Shown piece after piece: positions 43,636 through 52,253 of a DNA stretch of 64,000 bases. The translations under genes were made by a program, and so were the position numbers. Source of the DNA: Clostridium porci (GTDB lineage: Bacteria > Bacillota > Clostridia > Lachnospirales > Lachnospiraceae); assembly GCF_009696375.1 (NCBI RefSeq), contig NZ_VUMD01000013.1:54876-118875 (forward strand), written 5' to 3'. The notes beneath the pieces were generated by a model, which had not been told where the DNA came from, searched no databases, and saw only the letters and a list, made by a program, of their open reading frames with translations. Every line of letters begins with the position of its first letter. Positions within the stretch are counted from its first letter, which is position 1.

Positions 43636-45090
43636 ATGAAAAAGATGAAATTTTTAAGCGTAATGATGGCAGCGATGTTGACGGCAACAAGCCTGATTGG
43701 GTGTGGAAATGATGCAACGACTGCAGAAGTACAGCCGGTAACGGATACGGCTGCAACGGAAGAAGCGGTAAGTTTGGATAGTACAGGCAGTACAATAACC
43801 AAGACAGTAAAAATGGGAGCTAAGGATGTGAAAGTTGAAGTGACAGACATTGGAAAAGAAGGGACTTTCACTTTCTGGTCAGCATACACAGGCGATTCAG
43901 CTATATGGGAACAGAAAAGGGTGGATGCTTTTAATGAAGCGTATGCAGATCTTGGAATCCAGTGTGAACTCCAATTTGTACCGGACGGAGCAGGTATTAA
44001 CAATGGAAAACTCCTTTCGGCAATTGCTGGCGGAACAGCACCTGATCTGATTGTAACAGATAACCCTACTTCTTGCTACCAGTATGTAGCAGAAGGTGCA
44101 TTTATGAAACTGGATGGCTGCTTGGAAGAAATCGGATTGGATGTATCTTCTTTCTATGAGGGCTGCAAAGATATCATGTATTATGAAGATTCATGCTATT
44201 TAATTCCGCAGGATACAAACGTAATAATGCTTTATTATAATCCTGATATTGCAAAAGAATGCGGACTGGATTCAGCAAATCCGCCTAAAACAATTGAAGA
44301 ATTAGATGCGTGGTCAGATGCGATGACTGTAAAGGCAGAAGACGGCACATACAGCAGATTAGGAATTGTTCCGTGGTTGGATTCCGGTAATGAAGCGTTT
44401 ATCGTTCCTTATTTATTTGGAGCAGATCCTTATGACAAGGAAAGTGATAAAATTAACTTAACATCTGATGAAATGCTTGGTTATATGGAATGGATTCAGA
44501 ATTATGCACGCAAATACGATCCGGAAAAGATTAATGCATTTACTTCAGGACTTGGACAGATGTTCTCTCCTGACCATCCTTTCATGACTGGTAAGGTTGG
44601 TATGACAATTACTGGAAACTGGTTTTCAGAAGCGTTAAGAGAATATGCACCGGATGTTCCTTATGAAGTTTGTGCAGTGCCGGTACCAGAAGGCGGACGA
44701 GTTAATAGTACTCCTTTTGGAACTAACGTATTTGCAATTCCGGCAGGTACAGATGCTGACAAAGCACAGCTTGCTGCATTGTTTATTAAATTTGCACAGC
44801 AAGGAAGTATTAACGAAGATAATTTCTCGGTATGGCGTTCCATTCCTGTTATTGACTCAGCATTTGATGATGTAAGTCTTACAAAGAATGGTGATAAAAT
44901 GTATGCATTGGAGAGACAAATTGCTAATTCTCCAGAGAATGGCATCCCTGCACTTTGTTCTGTATCGGCAGAACTTTCGAATCAGTTTGTCGCATTGAGA
45001 CAGAATTTAATATACAATCCTGATTTGGATGCGAAAGAACAGTTACAGACCCTGCAAGACAAGATGCAGGCTAGTATGGATGCAAAATAG
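43636..45090 (+). CDS. Sugar-binding lipoprotein of an ABC importer
   Basis: 484 residues from ATG 43636 (AGAGAGGAAAACAGC upstream). Lipobox SLIGC near residue 20, acidic/Thr linker, then a family-1 binding fold (GTFTFWSAYTGDSAIWEQKR, AGGTAPDLIVTDNP). First gene of the sugar operon. A TATAAT at 43561 and a catabolite-site-like TGGAAGCGTTTTGT at 43535 lie upstream. Ligand unknown; the GH94 enzyme at the operon end suggests a beta-glucoside such as cellobiose. Confidence 0.9.
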   Translation: MKKMKFLSVMMAAMLTATSLIGCGNDATTAEVQPVTDTAATEEAVSLDSTGSTITKTVKMGAKDVKVEVTDIGKEGTFTFWSAYTGDSAIWEQKRVDAFNEAYADLGIQCELQFVPDGAGINNGKLLSAIAGGTAPDLIVTDNPTSCYQYVAEGAFMKLDGCLEEIGLDVSSFYEGCKDIMYYEDSCYLIPQDTNVIMLYYNPDIAKECGLDSANPPKTIEELDAWSDAMTVKAEDGTYSRLGIVPWLDSGNEAFIVPYLFGADPYDKESDKINLTSDEMLGYMEWIQNYARKYDPEKINAFTSGLGQMFSPDHPFMTGKVGMTITGNWFSEALREYAPDVPYEVCAVPVPEGGRVNSTPFGTNVFAIPAGTDADKAQLAALFIKFAQQGSINEDNFSVWRSIPVIDSAFDDVSLTKNGDKMYALERQIANSPENGIPALCSVSAELSNQFVALRQNLIYNPDLDAKEQLQTLQDKMQASMDAK

Positions 45091-45103
45091 TATTATTAAG
45101 TTT

Positions 45104-45258
45104 GATTCGGGTGGTATAAAAATCCACCTGAGTCATTTAAACAGGAGCATGCTTGTAATTCAGAAATAACGCCAATTGAATAAAAGAAACCTTGATGTAA
45201 GATTAAGGTGTTCCTCTTGGCGGATGAAGAAACATTTTGACCAACAGGAGGTTTTTTC
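45104..45258 (+). other. Intercistronic hairpins between binding protein and permease genes
   Basis: GATTCGGGTGG / CCACCTGAGTC (45104-45134), then CCTCTTGG / CCAACAGGAGG followed by T6 (about 45210-45257). Such hairpins typically keep the binding-protein message more abundant than the permease message. An 11-codon reading frame with AGGAGG (45262-45297) follows, possibly a decayed permease start. Confidence 0.5.
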
Positions 45259-45314
45259 ATAATGAATTTAACAAAGAATGACAGATTAAATAAGTAAGTA
45301 TAGAGAGGAGTAGT

Positions 45315-46166
45315 ATGAAGAAAAAGATAAACAAGTATAATTTCGAATCGCTGTTGCGTAAATCTGTTTTATATTTTGTTTTACTATTTTTTGCGATGCT
45401 GTATCTTATCCCGTTTTTCTTTTTGCTTATGGGTTCTTTTAAGACAACAAGCGAATTGTTTCAGGTTCCGTTCAAATGGTTGCCTAAATCGTTTAATTTT
45501 AACAATTACGTCAACATGTTCAATCAGATACCGTTCCTAAGTTACTTGAAAAACACGCTGATAATTGTATTTTTCAGTGTTGTGGGAGCACTGGTTTCAA
45601 ATTCGATAATTGCTTATGGATTTGCAAGATTACGATGGCCTGGAAGGGATAAGGCATTTATGGTTGTTCTGGCAACGATGATATTGCCTTATCAGGTAAC
45701 CATGATTCCGTTGTACCTGATGTTTACAAAAATGAATTGGGTAGGTACTTTTCTCCCGTTAATCGTTCCCCAGTTCTTTGGCAATGCATTTTATATTTTC
45801 CTGCTTCGTCAGTTTTTAGTAGGTGTTCCAAAAGAAATTACGGAATCAGCAAGGATTGATGGGGCAAGTGAATTCCAGATTTTTCTAAAGGTCATCATAC
45901 CGATATCTAAGCCGGTGCTTGCATCTGTTGCTATTATGGCATTTATTAGAGCTTGGAATGATTTTTTAGGACCATTGGTATTTTTAGGAAATGACAAATT
46001 ATACACACTTTCCCTAGCAGCATCTATGCTCAAATCCAATTATGATCCAAATTGGGATTTGCTCCTTCCATTAGGTGTTGCAATGGTACTTCCGGTCTTA
46101 ATTCTATTTTTTGTACTTCAGAAATATTTTATTCAGGGTATTACCATGAGTGGAATTAAAGGATAG
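45315..46166 (+). CDS. Sugar ABC importer permease, MalG type
   Basis: 283 residues, six membrane helices (first about 16-40). EAA loop TESARIDGASEFQIFLKVII, C-terminus KYFIQGITMSGIKG typical of MalG-like subunits. AGAGAGGAGTAGT before ATG. It precedes the MalF-type gene, the reverse of the usual order. No ATPase gene in the operon. Confidence 0.93.
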   Translation: MKKKINKYNFESLLRKSVLYFVLLFFAMLYLIPFFFLLMGSFKTTSELFQVPFKWLPKSFNFNNYVNMFNQIPFLSYLKNTLIIVFFSVVGALVSNSIIAYGFARLRWPGRDKAFMVVLATMILPYQVTMIPLYLMFTKMNWVGTFLPLIVPQFFGNAFYIFLLRQFLVGVPKEITESARIDGASEFQIFLKVIIPISKPVLASVAIMAFIRAWNDFLGPLVFLGNDKLYTLSLAASMLKSNYDPNWDLLLPLGVAMVLPVLILFFVLQKYFIQGITMSGIKG

Positions 46167-46177
46167 GAGGGGCAGAG

Positions 46178-47098
46178 ATGAAACATTTAATTGGTAAAGA
46201 ATTTTATGAATATAAGCATTCTAAAACGAGAAGAGCAGAGGCGAAACAAGGACTTTTATTTATTATGCCATGGTTGATTGGTTTTTTTGGATTTACGCTT
46301 TATCCAATTGCGAGTTCTCTATACTATTCGTTTTGTGACTATAGTGTAATCAAAGAACCCGTATTTGTCGGAATGAAAAATTATTTAAATCTTTTGACAG
46401 ATGATACCTTTTTGAAGGCATGTAAGAATACCGGGTACATGATTCTTCTGGGGGTACCACTTACCACATTATTTGCGATATCAATAGCGGTTATTCTGAA
46501 CAGCAAAAGACTAAAATATACGGGTTGGCTGCGAGTCGTGTTTTTTATTCCAACGTTAGTGCCAACAGTAGTTGCATGTCTGTTATGGATCTGGGTAATG
46601 CAGCCTGAAACCGGGGTGGTAAATAATTTGCTTAGATATATTGGCATTGAAGGTCCGGGATGGCTTGCCAGTCCAACATGGGCAAAGCCGGCATTCATCA
46701 TGATGATGATTTGGACGTGTGGTAATGCAATCATTATTTACTTGGCGGGATTACAGGATATTTCGGAATCTTTATATGAAGCGGCAGAGATTGATGGAGC
46801 GAGTTTTTTCAGGGAAACAATTTCTATTACGTTACCGCTGTTGAGGCCTACTATTTTATATAATATGGTAACGTTGGTCGTTGGTGTATTCCAATGGTTT
46901 GCAGAACCGTATATTATGACACAGGGTGGTCCTAATAACGCAACGATGTTCTATTCTTTGTATTTATATCAAAATGCATTTACTTATTTTAAAATGGGGT
47001 ATGCTTCAGCACAGGCGTGGATTATGTTGCTTGCGGCGTTTGTTGTAATCCTGATATTGTTTAAATTTTTAAAATTTGGAGAATCCAATAATTATTGA
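46178..47098 (+). CDS. Sugar ABC importer permease, MalF/UgpA type
   Basis: 306 residues, six helices (first about 28-52, GLLFIMPWLIGFFGFTLYPI). EAA loop YEAAEIDGASFFRETISITL. Partner of the preceding MalG-type permease, 11 bp downstream of it. Confidence 0.93.
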   Translation: MKHLIGKEFYEYKHSKTRRAEAKQGLLFIMPWLIGFFGFTLYPIASSLYYSFCDYSVIKEPVFVGMKNYLNLLTDDTFLKACKNTGYMILLGVPLTTLFAISIAVILNSKRLKYTGWLRVVFFIPTLVPTVVACLLWIWVMQPETGVVNNLLRYIGIEGPGWLASPTWAKPAFIMMMIWTCGNAIIIYLAGLQDISESLYEAAEIDGASFFRETISITLPLLRPTILYNMVTLVVGVFQWFAEPYIMTQGGPNNATMFYSLYLYQNAFTYFKMGYASAQAWIMLLAAFVVILILFKFLKFGESNNY

Positions 47099-47134
47099 TA
47101 AAATAAAGTATTACATTTGGAAGAGGATATAAAG

Positions 47135-48229
47135 ATGAAAATTGGAATCATGGGATGTGGAGTGATAAGCAATCAGTATATTAAAGATATACAGAGATTG
47201 TATAAGAACTTGGAAATATACATGGTTGCCGATATAAGGAAGGAAATAGCAGAGCAGACAGCCAGAGAGAATCAGATACCTTTTTGGGGAATGCCGGAAC
47301 AAATGCTGGATAGTAGTGATGTGGAGCTTGTCGTGAATTTGACACCACCAACACTACATACGGAAATGAATAGAAAAATTCTGCTTGCAGGAAAACATGT
47401 GTATTGTGAAAAACCATTTGCCATATCATTGGAGGAAGCTTTGGAAATACAAAATCTTGCAAAGCAGCAGGGGCTGGCTATTGGCTGTGCACCAGATACT
47501 TTTTTGGGCAGTTCCATAAGTACTTGTAAGAAATTGATAGAGGACGGTTGGATTGGCAGTCCGCTGTATGTATGCGCTAATATGTTAAATTCAGGGGTAG
47601 AAACGTGGCATCCCAGACCTGAACCGTTTTATGAAAAGGGCGGCGGACCTTTGTATGATATGGGGCCATACTACTTTTCAGCATTAGTTACTCTGTTTGG
47701 TCCAGTAAAGAGTGTATTCGCATCAGCAAGAAAAGGATTTTTGGAGCGTACAATCTACACGGAAGAACGGTTCGGGCACAAGATTGCAGTGAATACGCCA
47801 ACTCATTTTGCAGTAATTGTTGAGATGGAAAAAGGGATTCTCGCAAACATGAATTTCAGTTTTGATATTTTTAAGAGTACCATGCCGTTATTTGAAATAT
47901 ATGGAACCGATGGTACCATGGAGGTGCCAAACCCCAATATGGCTGGCGGGACACCTAAGATTTATCGGAGAGAGCAAATGTTGGCTGAGTGCTTTGGTGG
48001 GGCAGATCAGAGAGAAGGCAAATTCAGCAGTTTGCCTGAATTATATCAGAATATAGGAGTGTATGTCCGCGGAGCGGGCGTACAGGATATGGTATGTAAA
48101 CTGCATCGCAATGAGAAAGAGGATGCACAACTTGCTGTCCATGTGATAGACATTATTACAAGTATATTAAAGTCAGCAGAAACAGATATGCCGCAGAACC
48201 TTGTGACATCTTGCAAAGAAAGGGGATAG
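47135..48229 (+). CDS. Gfo/Idh/MocA-family oxidoreductase
   Basis: 364 residues from ATG 47135 (GGAAGAGGATATAAAG upstream). Rossmann start IGIMGCGVISNQYIKD, conserved CEKPF with catalytic Lys, and GGGPLYDMGPYYFSALV in the position of the DxGxH motif (Tyr in place of His, as in a subset of the family). NAD(P)-dependent oxidation of a sugar hydroxyl, often C1 or C3 of a glucoside or an inositol. Four bases from the next gene. Confidence 0.88.
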   Translation: MKIGIMGCGVISNQYIKDIQRLYKNLEIYMVADIRKEIAEQTARENQIPFWGMPEQMLDSSDVELVVNLTPPTLHTEMNRKILLAGKHVYCEKPFAISLEEALEIQNLAKQQGLAIGCAPDTFLGSSISTCKKLIEDGWIGSPLYVCANMLNSGVETWHPRPEPFYEKGGGPLYDMGPYYFSALVTLFGPVKSVFASARKGFLERTIYTEERFGHKIAVNTPTHFAVIVEMEKGILANMNFSFDIFKSTMPLFEIYGTDGTMEVPNPNMAGGTPKIYRREQMLAECFGGADQREGKFSSLPELYQNIGVYVRGAGVQDMVCKLHRNEKEDAQLAVHVIDIITSILKSAETDMPQNLVTSCKERG

Positions 48230-48232
48230 ATT

Positions 48233-49069
48233 ATGAGATTGGGTATCTCTTCTTCTCTTTTACACCATTCACCGGAAGACTGGGCAGTGAAAATGCATGA
48301 GTTGGGATGCAGAGCGGTGGTTTTTCCGGTTGATTATACTGCAGATGAAAATTTAATAGCCGATTATGTATTGGCAGCCAAAAAGTATGATTTACTGATT
48401 GCCGAAGTGGGCATATGGAGAAATGTATTTGCACTGGATAAAAAGGAGCGATACGAGGCAAGAAAGCGAGCAGCGGGTCAGTTGCGCCTTGCAGACGAAA
48501 TCGGAGCTTTGTGCTGTGTTAATTTGGCGGGAACTTTTGGCGGTCCTATTTGGGATGGCGGATACAAAGAGAATTACAGCCAGAGAGCATGGAACAGTAT
48601 TGTGGAATATACTCAAAATCTGATTGATGAGGTAAAGCCTCAAAGAACAGAGTATAGCATAGAACCCATGCCGTGGATGTATCCAACTGGTCCGGATGAG
48701 TGTCTAAAATTAATGCAAGAAGTAGACAGAGAATGTTTTGGGATTCATCTTGATTTTATAAATATGATAAATACACCGGAGCGGTTCTTTTTTGCTGATG
48801 AATTTATGGATGAATGTTTTGATAAATTAGGATCTAAGGTGTGCAGTTGTCATTTGAAAGATATTAAACTTAGGGAAGAACTGACGTTTCAGCTAGTGGA
48901 AACTTATTGCGGAGACGGAAGCCTGAATATTGAAAAATATGTTACATTGACGGATCAATTTAATAAAGACATGCCGGTCATAATAGAACATTTGGAGACA
49001 GATGAAGATTATGTTTCGAGTCTTGAATATGTCAAAAGCAGATTGGATGCGGCTGGAATAAAATATTAA
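48233..49069 (+). CDS. Sugar isomerase/epimerase, AP_endonuc_2 TIM barrel
   Basis: 278 residues. Metal ligands fit the family: Glu in YSIEPMPWMYP, Asp/His in CFGIHLDFINMI, His in CSCHLKDIKL, Glu in PVIIEHLETDEDY. Probably acts on the product of the oxidoreductase just upstream (isomerase, epimerase or lyase). Substrate not deducible. Confidence 0.85.
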   Translation: MRLGISSSLLHHSPEDWAVKMHELGCRAVVFPVDYTADENLIADYVLAAKKYDLLIAEVGIWRNVFALDKKERYEARKRAAGQLRLADEIGALCCVNLAGTFGGPIWDGGYKENYSQRAWNSIVEYTQNLIDEVKPQRTEYSIEPMPWMYPTGPDECLKLMQEVDRECFGIHLDFINMINTPERFFFADEFMDECFDKLGSKVCSCHLKDIKLREELTFQLVETYCGDGSLNIEKYVTLTDQFNKDMPVIIEHLETDEDYVSSLEYVKSRLDAAGIKY

Positions 49070-49131
49070 AACCTAAATCAAAAAATAGAGATATATTCTA
49101 TTTCAATGAGGATTTGGGAAAGGAGAAGAAT

Positions 49132-49809
49132 ATGAACATTGTTGTTGTTGTTGGTGCAGGAAGAGGGCTCGGTGCTGTTTTATCGAAAATGCTTGTGCAG
49201 AAAGGGCATAAGGTAGCGGCAGGACTTCGGACTATGGAGGGGCAGGAGAATAGTGAAAATTTAGTATATTTCCCAATGGATGTAACAAGGGAACAAGAGA
49301 TCAAAGATGCAGCAGAATCTGTTAAGAAGTGGATGGGAAACGTAGATGTCATAGTAAATGTTGCAGGTGTGTTATTGCCATCAGACCGCACGAATACATT
49401 GCTTACAGAAAAATTGGAAGATGTGAGGCAGCAAATAGAAGTAAATGCTTTGGGTATTATTACTGTTTTCAGAGAATTTCTTCCTATTATAAAAGAAGGA
49501 GGGCTGTTTTTGGCAGTTACATCAGAAGGAGGCAGTTTTGCTAATTCGGGCGCTCTATTTCCTGCATACGGCGTTTCAAAGACAACGGCGAATAAGATTG
49601 TTCAGATTTTGCGAACAACTGTAGAAGATAAAGTGGAAGTGGCTGCGGTGCATCCGGGAAGAATGAATACGGATATGGGGAGGACTACTGCACAGATTGA
49701 GCCGGAGGAGGCAGCAGAAGGATTTTGCGATTTGATAGAAGGAAAAATCAAAGTGAATTATAAAGAGCAGTGGTTTATTGATTATCTCGGAAAAACGATG
49801 CCTTTATAA
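49132..49809 (+). CDS. Short-chain dehydrogenase/reductase
   Basis: 225 residues from ATG 49132 (GGAAAGGAGAAGAAT upstream). Cofactor motif VVGAGRGLGAVLSKML, NVAG, and catalytic Ser...YGVSK (TSEGGSF.., FPAYGVSKTTANKI). A second redox enzyme of the operon. It has an AGRGLG rather than TGxxxGIG motif. Confidence 0.87.
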   Translation: MNIVVVVGAGRGLGAVLSKMLVQKGHKVAAGLRTMEGQENSENLVYFPMDVTREQEIKDAAESVKKWMGNVDVIVNVAGVLLPSDRTNTLLTEKLEDVRQQIEVNALGIITVFREFLPIIKEGGLFLAVTSEGGSFANSGALFPAYGVSKTTANKIVQILRTTVEDKVEVAAVHPGRMNTDMGRTTAQIEPEEAAEGFCDLIEGKIKVNYKEQWFIDYLGKTMPL

Positions 49810-49878
49810 ATAAATTAGGTAATTGCGAAACAAGTTCGCAACCAAAAGTCAAGTGTTTACATCTGCTAAAAAAAACGT

Positions 49879-50091
49879 CTATTGAGTGATAATGTAGAGT
49901 TGTTTAATTTCCAGATTGGCAGAAGCGTGAGTTGGCATAGCCTCATACGCAGCCTTTTAAAGGTCATAGTTGTTATCAAAGTTCATCGCTTTTGCATAAG
50001 CTTTTAACTGTTTAATAATTCTGTTTGTATATTTGGAATCGAGTGAGGAGTTATTTGTTTTTAGTAACAAAAAAATGTCGTATTTATGTGG
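49879..50091 (-). pseudogene. Decayed ORF fragment inside the operon gap
   Basis: On the minus strand about 70 codons read KYDIFLLLKTNNSSLDSKYT, NRIIKQLKAYAKAMNFDNNY and DL, then an in-frame TAA, then KAAYEAMPTHASANLEIKQL to TAG at 49879. No start or ribosome binding site. Coding-like composition but no recognised family. Two short hairpins (TTGCGAA/TTCGCAA at 49823-49841; GGCGTTT/AAACGCC at 50097-50113) flank it. It explains the 337-bp gap between the SDR and VOC genes. Confidence 0.4.
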
Positions 50092-50146
50092 CTTATGGCG
50101 TTTCGCAAACGCCTATTATAAATAAATATGGAGAGGAGAAATAAAA

Positions 50147-50650
50147 ATGGCACTTGGAACAAAGAAATTGGTTCATATCGCGTTTGCAGTAAATGATTTG
50201 GATAAAACGGTTGATGCTTGGACAGAACTTTTGGGCATTGAGAGACCAAGGGTATGGAATATTCCGGGACCGGAGGTCGCACCGGTACTGACACATGGAA
50301 AACCGGAACTGTATAAAAATTGCAGAATTAGTGTAATTCAGTTGGAGAATGTTGCGCTGGAACTTGTTGAGCCGGGGGAAGATCCCAGCCCATGGAAGAC
50401 ATTTATTGAAAAGCATGGGGAAGGAATGATGCACATGGCTTTTTTGGTGCCGGATGATAAGGTAGCATTTGATACGATCAATCGTGCGTGCGGCATATCA
50501 GATTATTATCATATTGGTTATTATCCGGAACAGAGTTATTGCTTTGTAGATACATTTGATTGCCTGAAAACAGAACTCAATATCAAGGTGGACAGAGATA
50601 ACAGTGAAATTATAGAGCGGATTCAAAATCAAATTAATAGTAAGTACTAA
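50147..50650 (+). CDS. VOC-family protein 1
   Basis: 167 residues. LVHIAFAVNDLDKTVDAWTE and HGEGMMHMAFLVPDDK give the two His of the VOC metal site; EVVEPGED-like LELVEPGEDPSPWKTF resembles methylmalonyl-CoA epimerase and related isomerases. GGAGAGGAGAAAT precedes ATG. Tandem with a diverged paralogue 41 bp downstream. Substrate unknown; an epimerase or isomerase for a keto-sugar intermediate is an inference from the operon. Confidence 0.82.
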   Translation: MALGTKKLVHIAFAVNDLDKTVDAWTELLGIERPRVWNIPGPEVAPVLTHGKPELYKNCRISVIQLENVALELVEPGEDPSPWKTFIEKHGEGMMHMAFLVPDDKVAFDTINRACGISDYYHIGYYPEQSYCFVDTFDCLKTELNIKVDRDNSEIIERIQNQINSKY

Positions 50651-50691
50651 AATTAATATAAAATAAAATCTTAGAAAAGAGGAAAGATAAT

Positions 50692-51165
50692 ATGGATATT
50701 AAAAAAATTGTAGGACAATCAAAATTTGCTCAGGTGGGCTTTGTTGTGAATGATATTGAAAAAACAAAAAAACAATTTGCAATATTGTTTGGATGTGAAG
50801 AACCGCCGACTTGTGACTGCGGTACTTTTGATATTACGCAGACAAAAATTTATGACAGACCGGCACCGGATGCGGCATGTGTTATGGCATTCTTTGATAT
50901 GTCACCAGGTGTTCAGTTAGAGTTGATTCAGCCTAATGAAGCCCCTTCCGTTTGGCGTGATCATTTAAATAAATATGGTGAGGGAATTCACCATATTGCA
51001 TTTCAGGTAGAGAATGCGGATGAGACTTCGAGAAGACTGCAGGAGGAACTGGGCGCTGAATTTGAACAGGAAGGCAATTATGGAGATGGAAGTGGTAAAT
51101 ATGTTTATCTGCAGTTAAAAGATAACTTAAAATGCAGATTAGAATTGCTGCAGAGTTTTAATTAA
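50692..51165 (+). CDS. VOC-family protein 2
   Basis: 157 residues, paralogue of the previous gene (AQVGFVVNDIEKTKKQFA; GVQLELIQPNEAPSVWRDHL; GEGIHHIAFQVENADETSRR). First module has Gln (AQVGF) where the partner has His, so the metal sites may differ or the pair may form a heterodimer. GAAAAGAGGAAAGATA precedes ATG. Confidence 0.82.
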   Translation: MDIKKIVGQSKFAQVGFVVNDIEKTKKQFAILFGCEEPPTCDCGTFDITQTKIYDRPAPDAACVMAFFDMSPGVQLELIQPNEAPSVWRDHLNKYGEGIHHIAFQVENADETSRRLQEELGAEFEQEGNYGDGSGKYVYLQLKDNLKCRLELLQSFN

Positions 51166-51351
51166 TTATCTCCCCTTTCTTCAAGTATGTTCAAAGGAGA
51201 AGATGTTTATTTAGATTTATGTTTCATTAGATTTATATGAATGTCTTCTCTTTTGATGTATTTATCATTATAAGAAAGGTTTGAAAAAATGATACGGCTC
51301 CGTTCAGGAAGAGTAATGTAAGCAGTAATTGTTTATTATTGGAGGACAGAG

Positions 51352-52104
51352 ATGAAAATTTCGGTTTGTACTGATGCGGTATATATGGGAAAGAGTTTGA
51401 TGGAAGCTGTAGATGAAGTAAAAAAAGCAGGTATAGATGCTGTGGAATTTTGGACTTGGCAGGATAAGGATATGGATTCTTTGTTTCTGTATAAAGAAAA
51501 AAACGGAATGCAAATAGCGGCATTCTGCACAGAGCTTGTTAGCTTAGTAGATAAAACGGTAAGACAAGAATATATTGAAGGGCTAAAACGCACAATTGGA
51601 GCCGCAAAAAAAGTTGGGTGTAAATGCATCATTTCACAAACAGGTGCGGCATTGCCTATTGACAGAAGAGAGCAGTACAACAGTCTGGTAGATGGCCTGA
51701 AAGCATGTGTTCCATATCTGGAAGAAAGTGGGATTGTTCTGGCTGTAGAGCCATTGAATACAAGGGTAGATCATGAAGGGTATTATTTATCCCGTTCTGA
51801 TGAAGCATTTGCAATCATGAAAGAAGTGAATAGTCCATATGTAAAGATACTGTTTGATATTTATCATCAACAAATTACAGAGGGAGATCTGATACGCCGC
51901 ATCCAGGAATATATTCCATATATTGGACATTTTCACGCTGCGGGAAATCCTGGCAGACACGAACTGTACTACTCGGAAATTGATTATGGAAAGGTTTTTG
52001 AGGCTATTAAAGCAACTGGATATAAGGGGTATATCGGATTAGAATATTTCCCTTTGGATGTTCAAAGTAAAGGCATGGAATTTGCAAAGCGCATAATTTC
52101 ATAA
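51352..52104 (+). CDS. Hydroxypyruvate isomerase-like TIM barrel
   Basis: 250 residues. VEPLNTRVDHEGYYLSRSDE and LFDIYHQQITEGDLIRRI with IGHFHAAGNPGRHEL are the metal and substrate segments of the Hyi/OtnI group (hydroxypyruvate to tartronate semialdehyde, or 2-oxo-tetronate isomerisation). GGAGGACAGAG before the ATG. Second TIM-barrel enzyme of the operon; close to Hyi in sequence pattern, unlike the first. Confidence 0.87.
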   Translation: MKISVCTDAVYMGKSLMEAVDEVKKAGIDAVEFWTWQDKDMDSLFLYKEKNGMQIAAFCTELVSLVDKTVRQEYIEGLKRTIGAAKKVGCKCIISQTGAALPIDRREQYNSLVDGLKACVPYLEESGIVLAVEPLNTRVDHEGYYLSRSDEAFAIMKEVNSPYVKILFDIYHQQITEGDLIRRIQEYIPYIGHFHAAGNPGRHELYYSEIDYGKVFEAIKATGYKGYIGLEYFPLDVQSKGMEFAKRIIS

Positions 52105-52253
52105 AAAGAATAATAACTGCCGTTGCAGGATGAAAAATAATGACCAATGTCTTATGATGCTGCTTGGAAGAAGACAGATTTGATTGCTGCATTCCGTTCA
52201 GGAGACGGCAGAATTCAATATATGGATTCAAATACGAAGGAGGAGAAAGTGTT

